Assembly (NCBI GenBank): GCA_003224075.1
Contig: QHYF01000006.1
Coordinates: forward strand, 1 to 13,810
Reading direction: 5' to 3'
Length of the DNA stretch: 13,810 nucleotides
Source: Acidobacteriota bacterium
GTDB taxonomy: Bacteria > Acidobacteriota > Terriglobia > Acidiferrales > UBA7541
A program made the position numbers and the translations under genes. Below the pieces are notes generated by a model. The model had not been told where the DNA came from. It ran no database searches and saw nothing but the letters and a program-made list of their open reading frames with translations. Below are positions 1 through 6,615 of the stretch, one piece after another. Position 1 is the first letter of the stretch; every line of letters starts with the position of its first letter.

Positions 1-1
1 G

Positions 2-1198
2 GAAAAGGCCGGCTTGGCGGCGCCTGGCTGGGCTTCGAGTGCCATCTGGTTTGACTACGACAATGATGGGCGGTTGGATTTGTTCGTTTGTCGTTTTGTG
101 GACTTCGACAAATCCAAGAACAAATTCTGCGGCAATGAGAAGACCGGCGAGCGCTTCTACTGCATTCCGCGTGTCTACACGCCGGCTGCGAGCCGGCTTT
201 TTCACAACAACGGAGACGGCACGTTCACCGACGTCAGCAGGGAATCGGGCATTGCCAATGCGCTGGGAAAGGCCTGGGGCGTCGTCGCGACGGATCTCAA
301 CAATGATGGCTGGATGGACCTTTTTGTGGCAAACGACACGGTGGCTAATTTTCTCTTTGTCAACAAGGGCAACGGAAGATTCGAAGAAATGGGGCTGGAA
401 GCGGGCGTGGCGTACAGCCAGGATGGCCGCGAACGCTCCGGCATGGGCGTCGATTCTGCGGATTTCGATCAGGATGGCTGGCCCGATCTTTTCGTGACCA
501 ACGTAGATCAAGAAATGTATTCGATCTATCGCAACAATCACGACCTCACCTTCGAGGACTTGGCCGGACAGATGGGACTAGGACGTTTGACGCGCCTTAT
601 GAGCGGCTGGGGCGTGAAATTTTTCGATTACGACAACGACGGCAACCTTGATCTTTTCATCGCCAACGGACACCCGGACGACAAAATCGAAGTACATTCG
701 AGCCATGTCACCTACAAGGAGCCTCTGCTTCTGTTTCACAACAACGGCCGCAGTCTGGAAAGCGTCGGCGCCGCTGCCGGCCCGGCTTTTGCACAGAGCT
801 TCGCAGCGCGGGGCATGGCTATCGGGGATTTCAATAACGATGGAGCTGTGGATGTGTTGGTCGCTGTCAATGACGGGCCGCCTCTGCTTCTAAAGAATGT
901 TGCAGCGCCGGAGAATCACTGGCTTGGCGTTCGCCTTGTCGGCCAGAAATCGAATCCGGATGCCATTGGAGCAAAAATCGCCTGGCAGGCGGGCGACTTG
1001 AAACGCAGCAAACTGAAAGTTGGAGGTGGCAGTTATCTTTCCTCGCACGATCCCCGCGAAGTGCTGGGCATCGGCAAACGCGCAAAAATCGACAAATTGG
1101 AGATTCGCTGGCCTCAACCCAGTGGGCGCACGGAAACTTTCACCGATCTCCCGATCGACCGGTACATCACGATTGTCGAGGGATCCGGGATTAAGTGA
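2..1198 (+). CDS. CRTAC1-type FG-GAP/VCBS repeat protein with C-terminal ASPIC/UnbV domain (5' truncated)
   Basis: The frame is open to the left edge (first full codon at base 2), so the signal peptide and first repeats lie outside; 398 residues are visible. At least five calcium-loop FG-GAP repeats of the DxDxDGxxD type start near residues 18, 98, 154, 209 and 276 and would form blades of a beta-propeller. Residues 305 to about 385 match ASPIC/UnbV (NHWLGVRLVG, then GGGSYLSSHDPR, then KLEIRWP). Cysteines at 30, 43 and 54 sit in an insertion between the first visible calcium loop and the next LFHNNGDGTFTDVS segment; the full-length paralogue at 2458-4293 has a similar insertion. Family knowledge: such proteins are secreted and often annotated CRTAC1; their biochemical role is not established and adhesion or extracellular binding is usually assumed. 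It converges with the cytochrome gene, 22 bp away. The family call is firm, the function is not. Confidence 0.92.
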   Translation, partial: EKAGLAAPGWASSAIWFDYDNDGRLDLFVCRFVDFDKSKNKFCGNEKTGERFYCIPRVYTPAASRLFHNNGDGTFTDVSRESGIANALGKAWGVVATDLNNDGWMDLFVANDTVANFLFVNKGNGRFEEMGLEAGVAYSQDGRERSGMGVDSADFDQDGWPDLFVTNVDQEMYSIYRNNHDLTFEDLAGQMGLGRLTRLMSGWGVKFFDYDNDGNLDLFIANGHPDDKIEVHSSHVTYKEPLLLFHNNGRSLESVGAAAGPAFAQSFAARGMAIGDFNNDGAVDVLVAVNDGPPLLLKNVAAPENHWLGVRLVGQKSNPDAIGAKIAWQAGDLKRSKLKVGGGSYLSSHDPREVLGIGKRAKIDKLEIRWPQPSGRTETFTDLPIDRYITIVEGSGIK

Positions 1199-1206
1199 TT
1201 CCGGAT
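1183..1206. terminator. possible weak hairpin between convergent genes
   Basis: An exact 6-bp inverted repeat, ATCCGG at 1183-1188 and CCGGAT at 1201-1206, has a 12-nt loop and overlaps the stop codon of the plus-strand CRTAC1 gene. It lies in the only space between two convergent genes, where a bidirectional terminator would be expected. No good U-tract follows on the plus side (mixed TCTTTAATAA about 12 bp further on), so the terminator reading is weak. Confidence 0.25.
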
Positions 1207-1220
1207 TCCATCCATAGTCT

Positions 1221-2471
1221 TTAATAAGGATACGCTTCGCCGGCCCGCGCGATTCGAATGCGGTGGTCCGTGAATTTGAAGTGCGCGCCTGGAATCTCCA
1301 CCTTCGGCATGTGGCAACTGACGCACCGATCGTTCGCCACCGGACATGGTTTGCCCGAGGAAAGGACAACCGGCTGTTTGCTTGTTGTAGCGTTGGATTG
1401 CGTCCCAGCCGCAGATTTCAAAGCGCCGAGCGAGTGGCATGTCGTACAGTTTGCGTCATAGATTGTGTCCCCTCTTCTCAGATCCACATGAGGGTCGTGG
1501 CAGGCAGTGCAAGCAAAATGCGCGTCTTTCAGGTCATGCCCGCGGCTGTTGAACAACCGATAGGGCTGGAAACGCACATTATTGATGCCGCCGACGTCGG
1601 GCATCATCGCCACGGTATCCACGCCTCGATGGCAAGCTCCACAGAACTCTTGTGATAGGGTTTCCGGGTCGAGCGTTTTGGGATTGAAGATGAACGCGCC
1701 CTCTCCTGGGTTGAAAAGTGCCGCTGCGGAATGGCTGGCGCCAGGGCCGTGACAGGCCTCGCAGGTTACGCCGGGAATCAGTTGGTCCAATTGAAGCGCA
1801 GAGTTGAGCAGCGCCGCGGTGCCATGACAGCTAAAGCAGTTTTTCGCTTCATCGCTGTTAATGTCCCTCCCGGCCGCCTCCTCCAAGTTCGGTGGTGGTC
1901 TGAGAGCATCTCCTATAGTCCAGTCCAACCCGTCAATGGCCGTGTAATAGCTCACGCGGCCCTCGTAGAGCTTTTCGTTGTGGCGGAAGATATATGTTTG
2001 GGCGACGTGCGCATCCCCGAACGAATAAAGAATCGGTTCACTCATTGTTTCTTTTCCGTCGCTCACGCGATACAGCTTCTGCCCGCCCTCACTCACGATT
2101 TCAAACGAGTATTGTCCCGATCGAAAAGTCATCCGAGCGTGTGACCGCAGCACCTCGCTTTCCGCGGCAGTCTTTAGCGCCTGCGCCATGGCCGTGTGTG
2201 ATTGCGAGCGGCTCTTTTGCGCGTGACAACCCGCACAGGCCTCTCGGCCAATAAATTTTTCACCGGGTATCTCACGCCGCGGACGGAAATTAGAGAAAGT
2301 GGTTGCTTTCTCTGGCTTTGACTGAGCCTGTGCAAAACTGCAGGAGAGAAGCACACCTAAAGCCCCAGGCCCGAGGAAAAACAAGCGACATAGCCGGCGG
2401 CAAAGCAAAACTTTCCGGCATCCAGCCCGGGGACCGTGACATACCCTTTGACAGAAATTATTTTTCAACAA
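1221..2471 (-). CDS. exported heptaheme cytochrome c
   Basis: The 416-residue product has seven CxxCH heme c motifs starting at residues 79, 212, 237, 277, 321, 342 and 383, so seven covalently bound hemes are predicted. It is probably an electron carrier in the periplasm or outside the cell, of the cytochrome c554/c3-like multiheme type; partner and redox role are unknown. About 130 residues without a heme motif separate hemes 1 and 2, whereas hemes 2 to 7 are 21 to 45 residues apart. The C-terminus carries a His-rich segment, HFKFTDHRIRI, seen (from memory) in acidobacterial multiheme proteins. The N-terminus has Arg/Lys followed by a hydrophobic stretch (about 30-49), with either signal peptidase I cleavage after AQA or a loose lipobox, LLSC, at Cys44. 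The start is uncertain. TTG at 2471 or 2468 lies right behind AAGGAG (2472-2477), too close for an ideal site, and leaves a long basic leader. TTG at 2408 would give a more compact signal peptide. The frame overlaps the upstream CRTAC1 gene by 14 bp, which suggests translational coupling. Confidence 0.9.
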   Translation of the reverse strand: MLKNNFCQRVCHGPRAGCRKVLLCRRLCRLFFLGPGALGVLLSCSFAQAQSKPEKATTFSNFRPRREIPGEKFIGREACAGCHAQKSRSQSHTAMAQALKTAAESEVLRSHARMTFRSGQYSFEIVSEGGQKLYRVSDGKETMSEPILYSFGDAHVAQTYIFRHNEKLYEGRVSYYTAIDGLDWTIGDALRPPPNLEEAAGRDINSDEAKNCFSCHGTAALLNSALQLDQLIPGVTCEACHGPGASHSAAALFNPGEGAFIFNPKTLDPETLSQEFCGACHRGVDTVAMMPDVGGINNVRFQPYRLFNSRGHDLKDAHFACTACHDPHVDLRRGDTIYDANCTTCHSLGALKSAAGTQSNATTSKQPVVLSSGKPCPVANDRCVSCHMPKVEIPGAHFKFTDHRIRIARAGEAYPY

Positions 2472-4293
2472 CTCCTTGGCCCTCTATAACGGTCAGGATT
2501 CGATCAACACCGCGAGCAACGATCTCTTCTTTCTTTCCACTAGGCCAATAAATCTCAATCTTTTCCACTTTGGCGGACAGCCCCAATCCAAAATGAAGAC
2601 GCGGATCGGAGCTTGAGCCGTAACTTCCTCCACTGAAGACGTCAGCGCGTTGGCGCACTCCACCGGCGCTGAGGAAGACCTTCGCCCCCACGGCATCCCG
2701 TGGGCTCTTCGGTCCCCCTACCAATTTGAAAGCAATCCAGTGGTTGCTGTTCTTTACCGCGTTCCGGAGCAAGGAGGGAGGAGAATCCATGTTGTTCAGG
2801 ACCACGTCTATGTGGCCATCATTGAAGAGGTCCCCGAAAGCGGCGCCCCGCGCGGGTATCACGTCGGCCAACCCGCTCCCGGTCGCAGGCGGGACTTCTT
2901 CAAATTTGGTTCCATTCAGATTGCGGAAGAGCTGTGGCCGTTCCGCCCAGGTTGTACCCCAATCCCGCCGGTCCACGGATGGGTACACGTGGCCATTGGC
3001 AATGAATATGTCCAGCAGCCCATCGTTATCAAAGTCCAGGAAGCCGATCCCCCAACCAAGGAAGGGAATCGTTGGGGCGCCCAATCCCGCAGGGTACGTG
3101 ACATCGGAGAAATTGGCCCCACCATCATTTCTGTAGAGTGTCTTGTAGTCGTCTGAAAACGTGGTGACACAGAAGTCCACTTTGCCGTCGCGATTAAAAT
3201 CTCCGACCGCAATTCCCATGGACGCTTGCGCCAACCCCTCGTTTGTCAAAGCGAAACCCGACAAATAACTTACATCCTCAAAGGTACCGTCGTGGCGATT
3301 GCGGTAGAGATAGCGAGGCACGGAATCGTTGGCCACCGCTAAATCCAGCCAGCCGTCATCGTCCATATCCACAAACACGGAGGCGAGGCCGTAATAACCC
3401 TGTGGGTCGGCAACGCCAGCCTTCTTACTCACATCGGTGAACGTGCCGTCCCCATTATTGTGAAACAGATGGTCGCTCTCTCCCGGTAGGCCGCGCGGTC
3501 CGCACATCAGGAAATTCACGCCGCGGAATTGGCACGCACTTGCCGGAAGTCCTCCCTGACCGGCGATGGGCGGATGGTCCATGTCAAACTTCACATAGCC
3601 GGGAACGAACAGATCCAACAGGCCATCGTGATCGTAGTCACCCCACGTTGGCCCGGTGGACCATCCACCCAGCGCGACGCCGGCTTTCTCTGCCACATCC
3701 GTGAACGTGCCATCATGATTGTTGTGATAAAGGCGGTTCTTTCCGAAATTCGAAATGTAGATGTCCGGCCAGCCGTCATTGTCGTAGTCGCCCACTGCGA
3801 CTCCGAAACCCCAGCGCTCATTCGCGACGCCAGCTTTGTCCGTAACGTCGGTGAACGTTCCGTCGTGATTGTTATGGAACAACATTGCGCGCGGGGCCGC
3901 TTCCTTTCCTTTCAGAGCAGCAAACGTCGAACCGTTGAGCAAGTAAATGTCTAGCCAGCCGTCGTTGTCATAATCAAGGAGTGCAACGCCTGATCCCGGA
4001 GTTTCGAGGATGGTGGTCTTCTCCGGAGATCCGGAGCGGTGCCGGAATCTGTCGAGCCCGGCCTGTTTTGTCACATCGATGAATACGATCGTCCCGCCAT
4101 CAACAAATCCTCCGGCCGTGATCGGCCGGGAGAGAGCATCCTTCACGGGAGGATGAGGATTCCCGGTCGCGACTCCCATGGACTCCGGCTTCTGTGGTTT
4201 GCGGTCGTCGGGTTCTTGCGCTGCTCCGAGTAAGACAACCAAGGCCAGTATCAGAAGAGCAATGAGAGAAAGCCTTGAGGCAAGAAGTTTCAT
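2458..4293 (-). CDS. CRTAC1-type FG-GAP/VCBS repeat protein with C-terminal ASPIC/UnbV domain
   Basis: The 611-residue product begins with a clear signal peptide (MKLLASRLSLIALLILALVV, cleavage near GAA-Q26). Calcium-loop repeats of the DxDxDG or DxxxDG type occur near residues 107, 169, 219, 309, 365, 420 and 488, giving seven propeller-like blades, several followed by HNNHDGTFTDV. ASPIC/UnbV spans about 517-600 (NHWIAFKLVGG, GGSYGSSSDPR, KIEIYWPSG). Cys254 and Cys264 lie in an insertion after the third loop and could form a disulfide in the oxidising envelope. An in-frame ATG at 4359 would add 22 residues; I chose 4293 because it starts the signal peptide directly and has GGGA a few bases upstream. 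The protein is secreted and probably calcium-stabilised. It is upstream partner of the heptaheme cytochrome and paralogue of the gene ending at 1198. Function within the family is unresolved; no catalytic residues are recognisable. Confidence 0.93.
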   Translation of the reverse strand: MKLLASRLSLIALLILALVVLLGAAQEPDDRKPQKPESMGVATGNPHPPVKDALSRPITAGGFVDGGTIVFIDVTKQAGLDRFRHRSGSPEKTTILETPGSGVALLDYDNDGWLDIYLLNGSTFAALKGKEAAPRAMLFHNNHDGTFTDVTDKAGVANERWGFGVAVGDYDNDGWPDIYISNFGKNRLYHNNHDGTFTDVAEKAGVALGGWSTGPTWGDYDHDGLLDLFVPGYVKFDMDHPPIAGQGGLPASACQFRGVNFLMCGPRGLPGESDHLFHNNGDGTFTDVSKKAGVADPQGYYGLASVFVDMDDDGWLDLAVANDSVPRYLYRNRHDGTFEDVSYLSGFALTNEGLAQASMGIAVGDFNRDGKVDFCVTTFSDDYKTLYRNDGGANFSDVTYPAGLGAPTIPFLGWGIGFLDFDNDGLLDIFIANGHVYPSVDRRDWGTTWAERPQLFRNLNGTKFEEVPPATGSGLADVIPARGAAFGDLFNDGHIDVVLNNMDSPPSLLRNAVKNSNHWIAFKLVGGPKSPRDAVGAKVFLSAGGVRQRADVFSGGSYGSSSDPRLHFGLGLSAKVEKIEIYWPSGKKEEIVARGVDRILTVIEGQGVVEK

Positions 4294-4390
4294 CGCATCC
4301 CAGTTCCGAGTCTGTAGGGTTTCACGAGGGCCCCGCGTTCCTTCTGGGTGGAATAGCATCGCACTTTTCAGGGCCGCGTGCTAGACTCCG

Positions 4391-4404
4391 CGTAAGCGGT
4401 TACG
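4391..4404. promoter_or_regulatory. candidate LacI-family operator upstream of the GH27 gene
   Basis: CGTAAGCGGTTACG is a palindrome with 5-bp arms (CGTAA/TTACG) around GCGG. It matches the GTAANCGNTTAC pattern with central CG that is typical of LacI/GalR-family operators. It ends 22 bp before the alpha-galactosidase ATG, a position where a bound repressor would block initiation. It lies inside the 133-bp region shared with the divergent CRTAC1/cytochrome pair and so could affect both. No LacI-family gene is present in the window. Apart from this site I see no convincing -35/-10 pair between 4294 and 4426. Confidence 0.5.
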
Positions 4405-4426
4405 TTTGGCTATTTTGCGAGGAATC

Positions 4427-5599
4427 ATGACCAACCGGCGTTCTCTTTCGGTCTTCGTTCTTCTTGCCTGCTTCTTGGCTGTCGCAGCTTCAAACCCGCT
4501 CCTTCCTCCGGCGTCTGCTCAGACATCTTCGTCCTTGGCAAAAACGCCTCCGATGGGATGGAACAGTTGGAACAAGTTCGGTTGCAATGTGAGCGACAAG
4601 CTCATTCACGAAATGGCCGACGCCATGATCAGCAGTGGCATGCAGGCGGCCGGCTACCAGTATGTGAACATTGACGATTGCTGGCAGGTGAGCCGCGATA
4701 CCCAGGGGACCATTGTCGCCGATCCCGCGAGATTTCCTTCTGGCATCAAGGCACTGGCGGACTACGTTCACAGCAAGGGATTGAAGCTGGGCATTTATAC
4801 CGACGCTGGCACGGGTACGTGCGAAAAGCGGCCGGGCAGCTTGAATCACGAAGTTCAGGACGCCAAGACTTACGCCTCCTGGGGAATCGATTACGTAAAA
4901 ATCGATTGGTGCAATGCGGAAGGTTTGGATCCGGAGGTGCAGTACGCAAAACTCCGCGATGCTCTGGCGCAGTCCGGCCGCCCGATTGTCTTCAGCATCT
5001 GCAACTGGGGGGTAAAGGCGCCGTGGCGGTGGGGGCCCGCCACGGGCAATTTGTGGCGGACCACCGGCGATATTAACGACACCTATGACCGCATGTCGTT
5101 GATCGGATTTGGTCAGAACGGCCTTGAAAAATTCGCGGGCCCGGGACACTGGAACGATCCGGACATGCTGGAAGTCGGCAATGGCGGCATGAAGCGCGAC
5201 GAATACCGGACGCACATGGCACTTTGGGCGCTGCTCGCCGCGCCTCTGCTGGCGGGAAACGATTTGCGGAGCATGTCGCCCGAAACGAAGGATCTCCTCA
5301 CGAATTCAGAGGTCATTGCTGTCGATCAGGACTCCAAAGGCGTGCAAGGACATCGCGTTTGGGAGGAAGGTCCGCTGGAGATCTGGGCGAAGCCGCTTGC
5401 CGATGGGAGCCACGCCGTGGGCCTTTTCAATCGCAGCGAAGCGCCAATCAAAATGACGCTCGACTTCAAAACCATCGGAGCGCCCGCGTCTGCGAAGCTG
5501 CGCGACCTTCTGGATCACAAAGATCTGGGCACCTTCCAGAATTCCTATTCGGCGGAAGTACCGACGCATGGTGTCGTCCTGGTGAAGGTCTCGCAGTAA
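4427..5599 (+). CDS. secreted alpha-galactosidase, glycoside hydrolase family 27
   Basis: The 390-residue enzyme has the usual size for a bacterial GH27 retaining alpha-galactosidase, which removes terminal alpha-D-galactosyl residues from oligosaccharides such as raffinose or galactomannan side chains. Visible signatures are TPPMGWNSWN (about 40-49), the substrate-binding Asp pair DDCW at 83-86, YVKIDWC with nucleophile Asp160, and WRTTGDI with acid/base Asp215. GHWNDPDMLEVGN and ALWALLAAPLLAGNDLR follow, then a C-terminal beta domain ending VPTHGVVLVKVSQ. All catalytic positions are intact. A signal peptide (MTNRRSLSVFVLLACFLAVA, cleavage probably after ASA-Q) predicts a periplasmic or secreted enzyme. 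The start is ATG 4427, with GAGGA at 4419-4423; an in-frame TTG at 4406 is less likely because it overlaps no better site and extends the leader. A LacI-type palindrome lies just upstream. The gene is monocistronic, divergent from the CRTAC1/cytochrome pair and convergent with the TPR pair. Alpha-N-acetylgalactosaminidase activity, also in GH27, cannot be excluded. Confidence 0.95.
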   Translation: MTNRRSLSVFVLLACFLAVAASNPLLPPASAQTSSSLAKTPPMGWNSWNKFGCNVSDKLIHEMADAMISSGMQAAGYQYVNIDDCWQVSRDTQGTIVADPARFPSGIKALADYVHSKGLKLGIYTDAGTGTCEKRPGSLNHEVQDAKTYASWGIDYVKIDWCNAEGLDPEVQYAKLRDALAQSGRPIVFSICNWGVKAPWRWGPATGNLWRTTGDINDTYDRMSLIGFGQNGLEKFAGPGHWNDPDMLEVGNGGMKRDEYRTHMALWALLAAPLLAGNDLRSMSPETKDLLTNSEVIAVDQDSKGVQGHRVWEEGPLEIWAKPLADGSHAVGLFNRSEAPIKMTLDFKTIGAPASAKLRDLLDHKDLGTFQNSYSAEVPTHGVVLVKVSQ

Positions 5600-5609
5600 G
5601 TTCAGCTTG

Positions 5610-5652
5610 GAAATAGTTGGGCTCGAGGGGCCCTGCGACGCGAACCTATTTC
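5610..5652. terminator. possible bidirectional hairpin between convergent genes
   Basis: GAAATAG at 5610-5616 pairs exactly with CTATTTC at 5646-5652, and inside it GGGC (5619-5622) pairs with GCCC (5630-5633). It fills the 59-bp space between the convergent alpha-galactosidase and TPR genes, where a shared terminator is expected. The internal loops are large and there is no long U-tract, so this is only a candidate. Confidence 0.3.
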
Positions 5653-5658
5653 ACCCAT

Positions 5659-6597
5659 CTAAGGTTTGGGATTGACGTCGCTGGTCGATTCCTTTGCTTG
5701 GCCTGGCACTTCCGAACGGTTGAGTTCGTCGAGCTTCCTGATTGCGGCTCTTGCCTCTTCCTGACGGCCGAGTTTTGAATAAGCCCGTCCGAGTAGGAAA
5801 TAGGCTTGTTTCATCCGCGGCTCAAGCCGCAGCGCGGCATTCAATTCTGGGATTGCCGCTTCAGTCTGACCGTTTTGAAACAGAGCGTTGCCGAGAGCAA
5901 ACCGTGATGCCGCGGAATCTGGAGCCAAAGCGGCAGCCTTACGCAGCCACTCGATCGCTTGAGAATAATCTTGCTTGTAGGTGTAGCAGGCACCCAAACC
6001 GTAAGCAACGTCGTAGCTAAGCGGGCCGATCTTCTGCGCTTGCATGTGGTAGGCGATGGCCTCGTCGAATTTTGATTGTGAGCGCTTCAGCTCCGCGAGT
6101 TCCGTCAGCACCTCGACGGAACGGGGATTAGCCGCGAGGGCTTTCTGGAATTCCTCCTCAGCTTCGGTTTTGTTCTCGGCACCCAATGCGGCTTCCGCAA
6201 AGAGCTGATGCACGCGGGCGGAATCGGGAGCCATGGAAAATAGCCGCTGATATTCTCTCTCGGAGAGCTCTCTGGAAATGAGGGACAAATAATAGAGGGC
6301 ATCAATGTTCCTTGGATCGGACGCCAGGGCTTTCTGCAATTCTTCAAAAGCTTCCTGAAACCTCCCCTGAGCTAGTTCAGCGCGCGCCAGAATCACGCGG
6401 ACCGGCACATCATTCGGGTATCTCCGCAGATGCTGTTCCGCGATTTGAGCCGCTTCAATGTAATCACGCCGATAAAGCGCGCTGCTGCATGCGGTCAGTG
6501 CGGCAGATTGTCCATTTGCTCCCGCCCAGAGTGTGACCACCAGCGCCAACAACAAGAGTGGACGGCAGCGAATGCGCGGGCTCGAAAGCTGGAACAT
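5659..6597 (-). CDS. exported tetratricopeptide repeat protein
   Basis: The 312-residue product has an N-terminal signal peptide (Arg-rich 8-12, hydrophobic 13-24, cleavage near ANG-Q30). TPR units follow in series from about 31 to 294, with canonical pairs such as AELAQGRFQEAFEELQKALA, LGACYTYKQDYSQAIEWLRK and LLGRAYSKLGRQEEARAAI. One unit (about 103-137) is degenerate: the helix pair is shortened and reads LSEREYQRLFSMAPDSARVH. The tail is short, polar and probably flexible. TPR domains bind proteins or peptides; no enzymatic domain is present, so a periplasmic scaffold or binding role is inferred. The start is ATG 6597, which begins the signal peptide. AGGAGG lies 12 nt upstream and overlaps the stop codon of the preceding TPR gene; an in-frame TTG at 6618 (TTGA overlap) is the alternative. 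The two genes are most likely one transcription unit. Confidence 0.9.
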   Translation of the reverse strand: MFQLSSPRIRCRPLLLLALVVTLWAGANGQSAALTACSSALYRRDYIEAAQIAEQHLRRYPNDVPVRVILARAELAQGRFQEAFEELQKALASDPRNIDALYYLSLISRELSEREYQRLFSMAPDSARVHQLFAEAALGAENKTEAEEEFQKALAANPRSVEVLTELAELKRSQSKFDEAIAYHMQAQKIGPLSYDVAYGLGACYTYKQDYSQAIEWLRKAAALAPDSAASRFALGNALFQNGQTEAAIPELNAALRLEPRMKQAYFLLGRAYSKLGRQEEARAAIRKLDELNRSEVPGQAKESTSDVNPKP

Positions 6598-6609
6598 TTC
6601 CGAAAGTTG

Positions 6610-6615
6610 CCTCCT
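6610..6615 (-). promoter_or_regulatory. ribosome binding site overlapping the upstream stop codon
   Basis: A perfect AGGAGG on the minus strand shares its first A with the TGA stop (6615-6617) of the upstream TPR gene. It is 12 nt before ATG 6597, somewhat further than ideal. The arrangement supports coupled translation of the two TPR genes and argues against initiation at TTG 6618, which would place this site inside the coding sequence. Confidence 0.6.

Noticed and set aside
2174..2440. ATG-started frame in +1 register near the cytochrome N-terminus, suggesting a frameshift
   Set aside because: The alternative frame shows no signal peptide and stops early; the cytochrome frame continues unbroken from signal sequence to first heme motif, so no frameshift is needed.
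4294..4359. 22-residue longer start for the CRTAC1 protein (ATG 4359)
   Set aside because: It would bury the signal peptide behind a charged leader; ATG 4293 starts the signal directly.
4427..4530. GH27 as lipoprotein through LLAC at residues 12-15
   Set aside because: Hydrophobic residues continue well past the Cys and a better signal peptidase I site (ASA-Q) follows, so ordinary secretion is more likely.
4490..5215. 241-codon open frame on the minus strand
   Set aside because: It lies wholly inside the GH27 gene, whose catalytic motifs are intact; the antisense product is low-complexity with no recognisable motif, as expected in GC-rich DNA.
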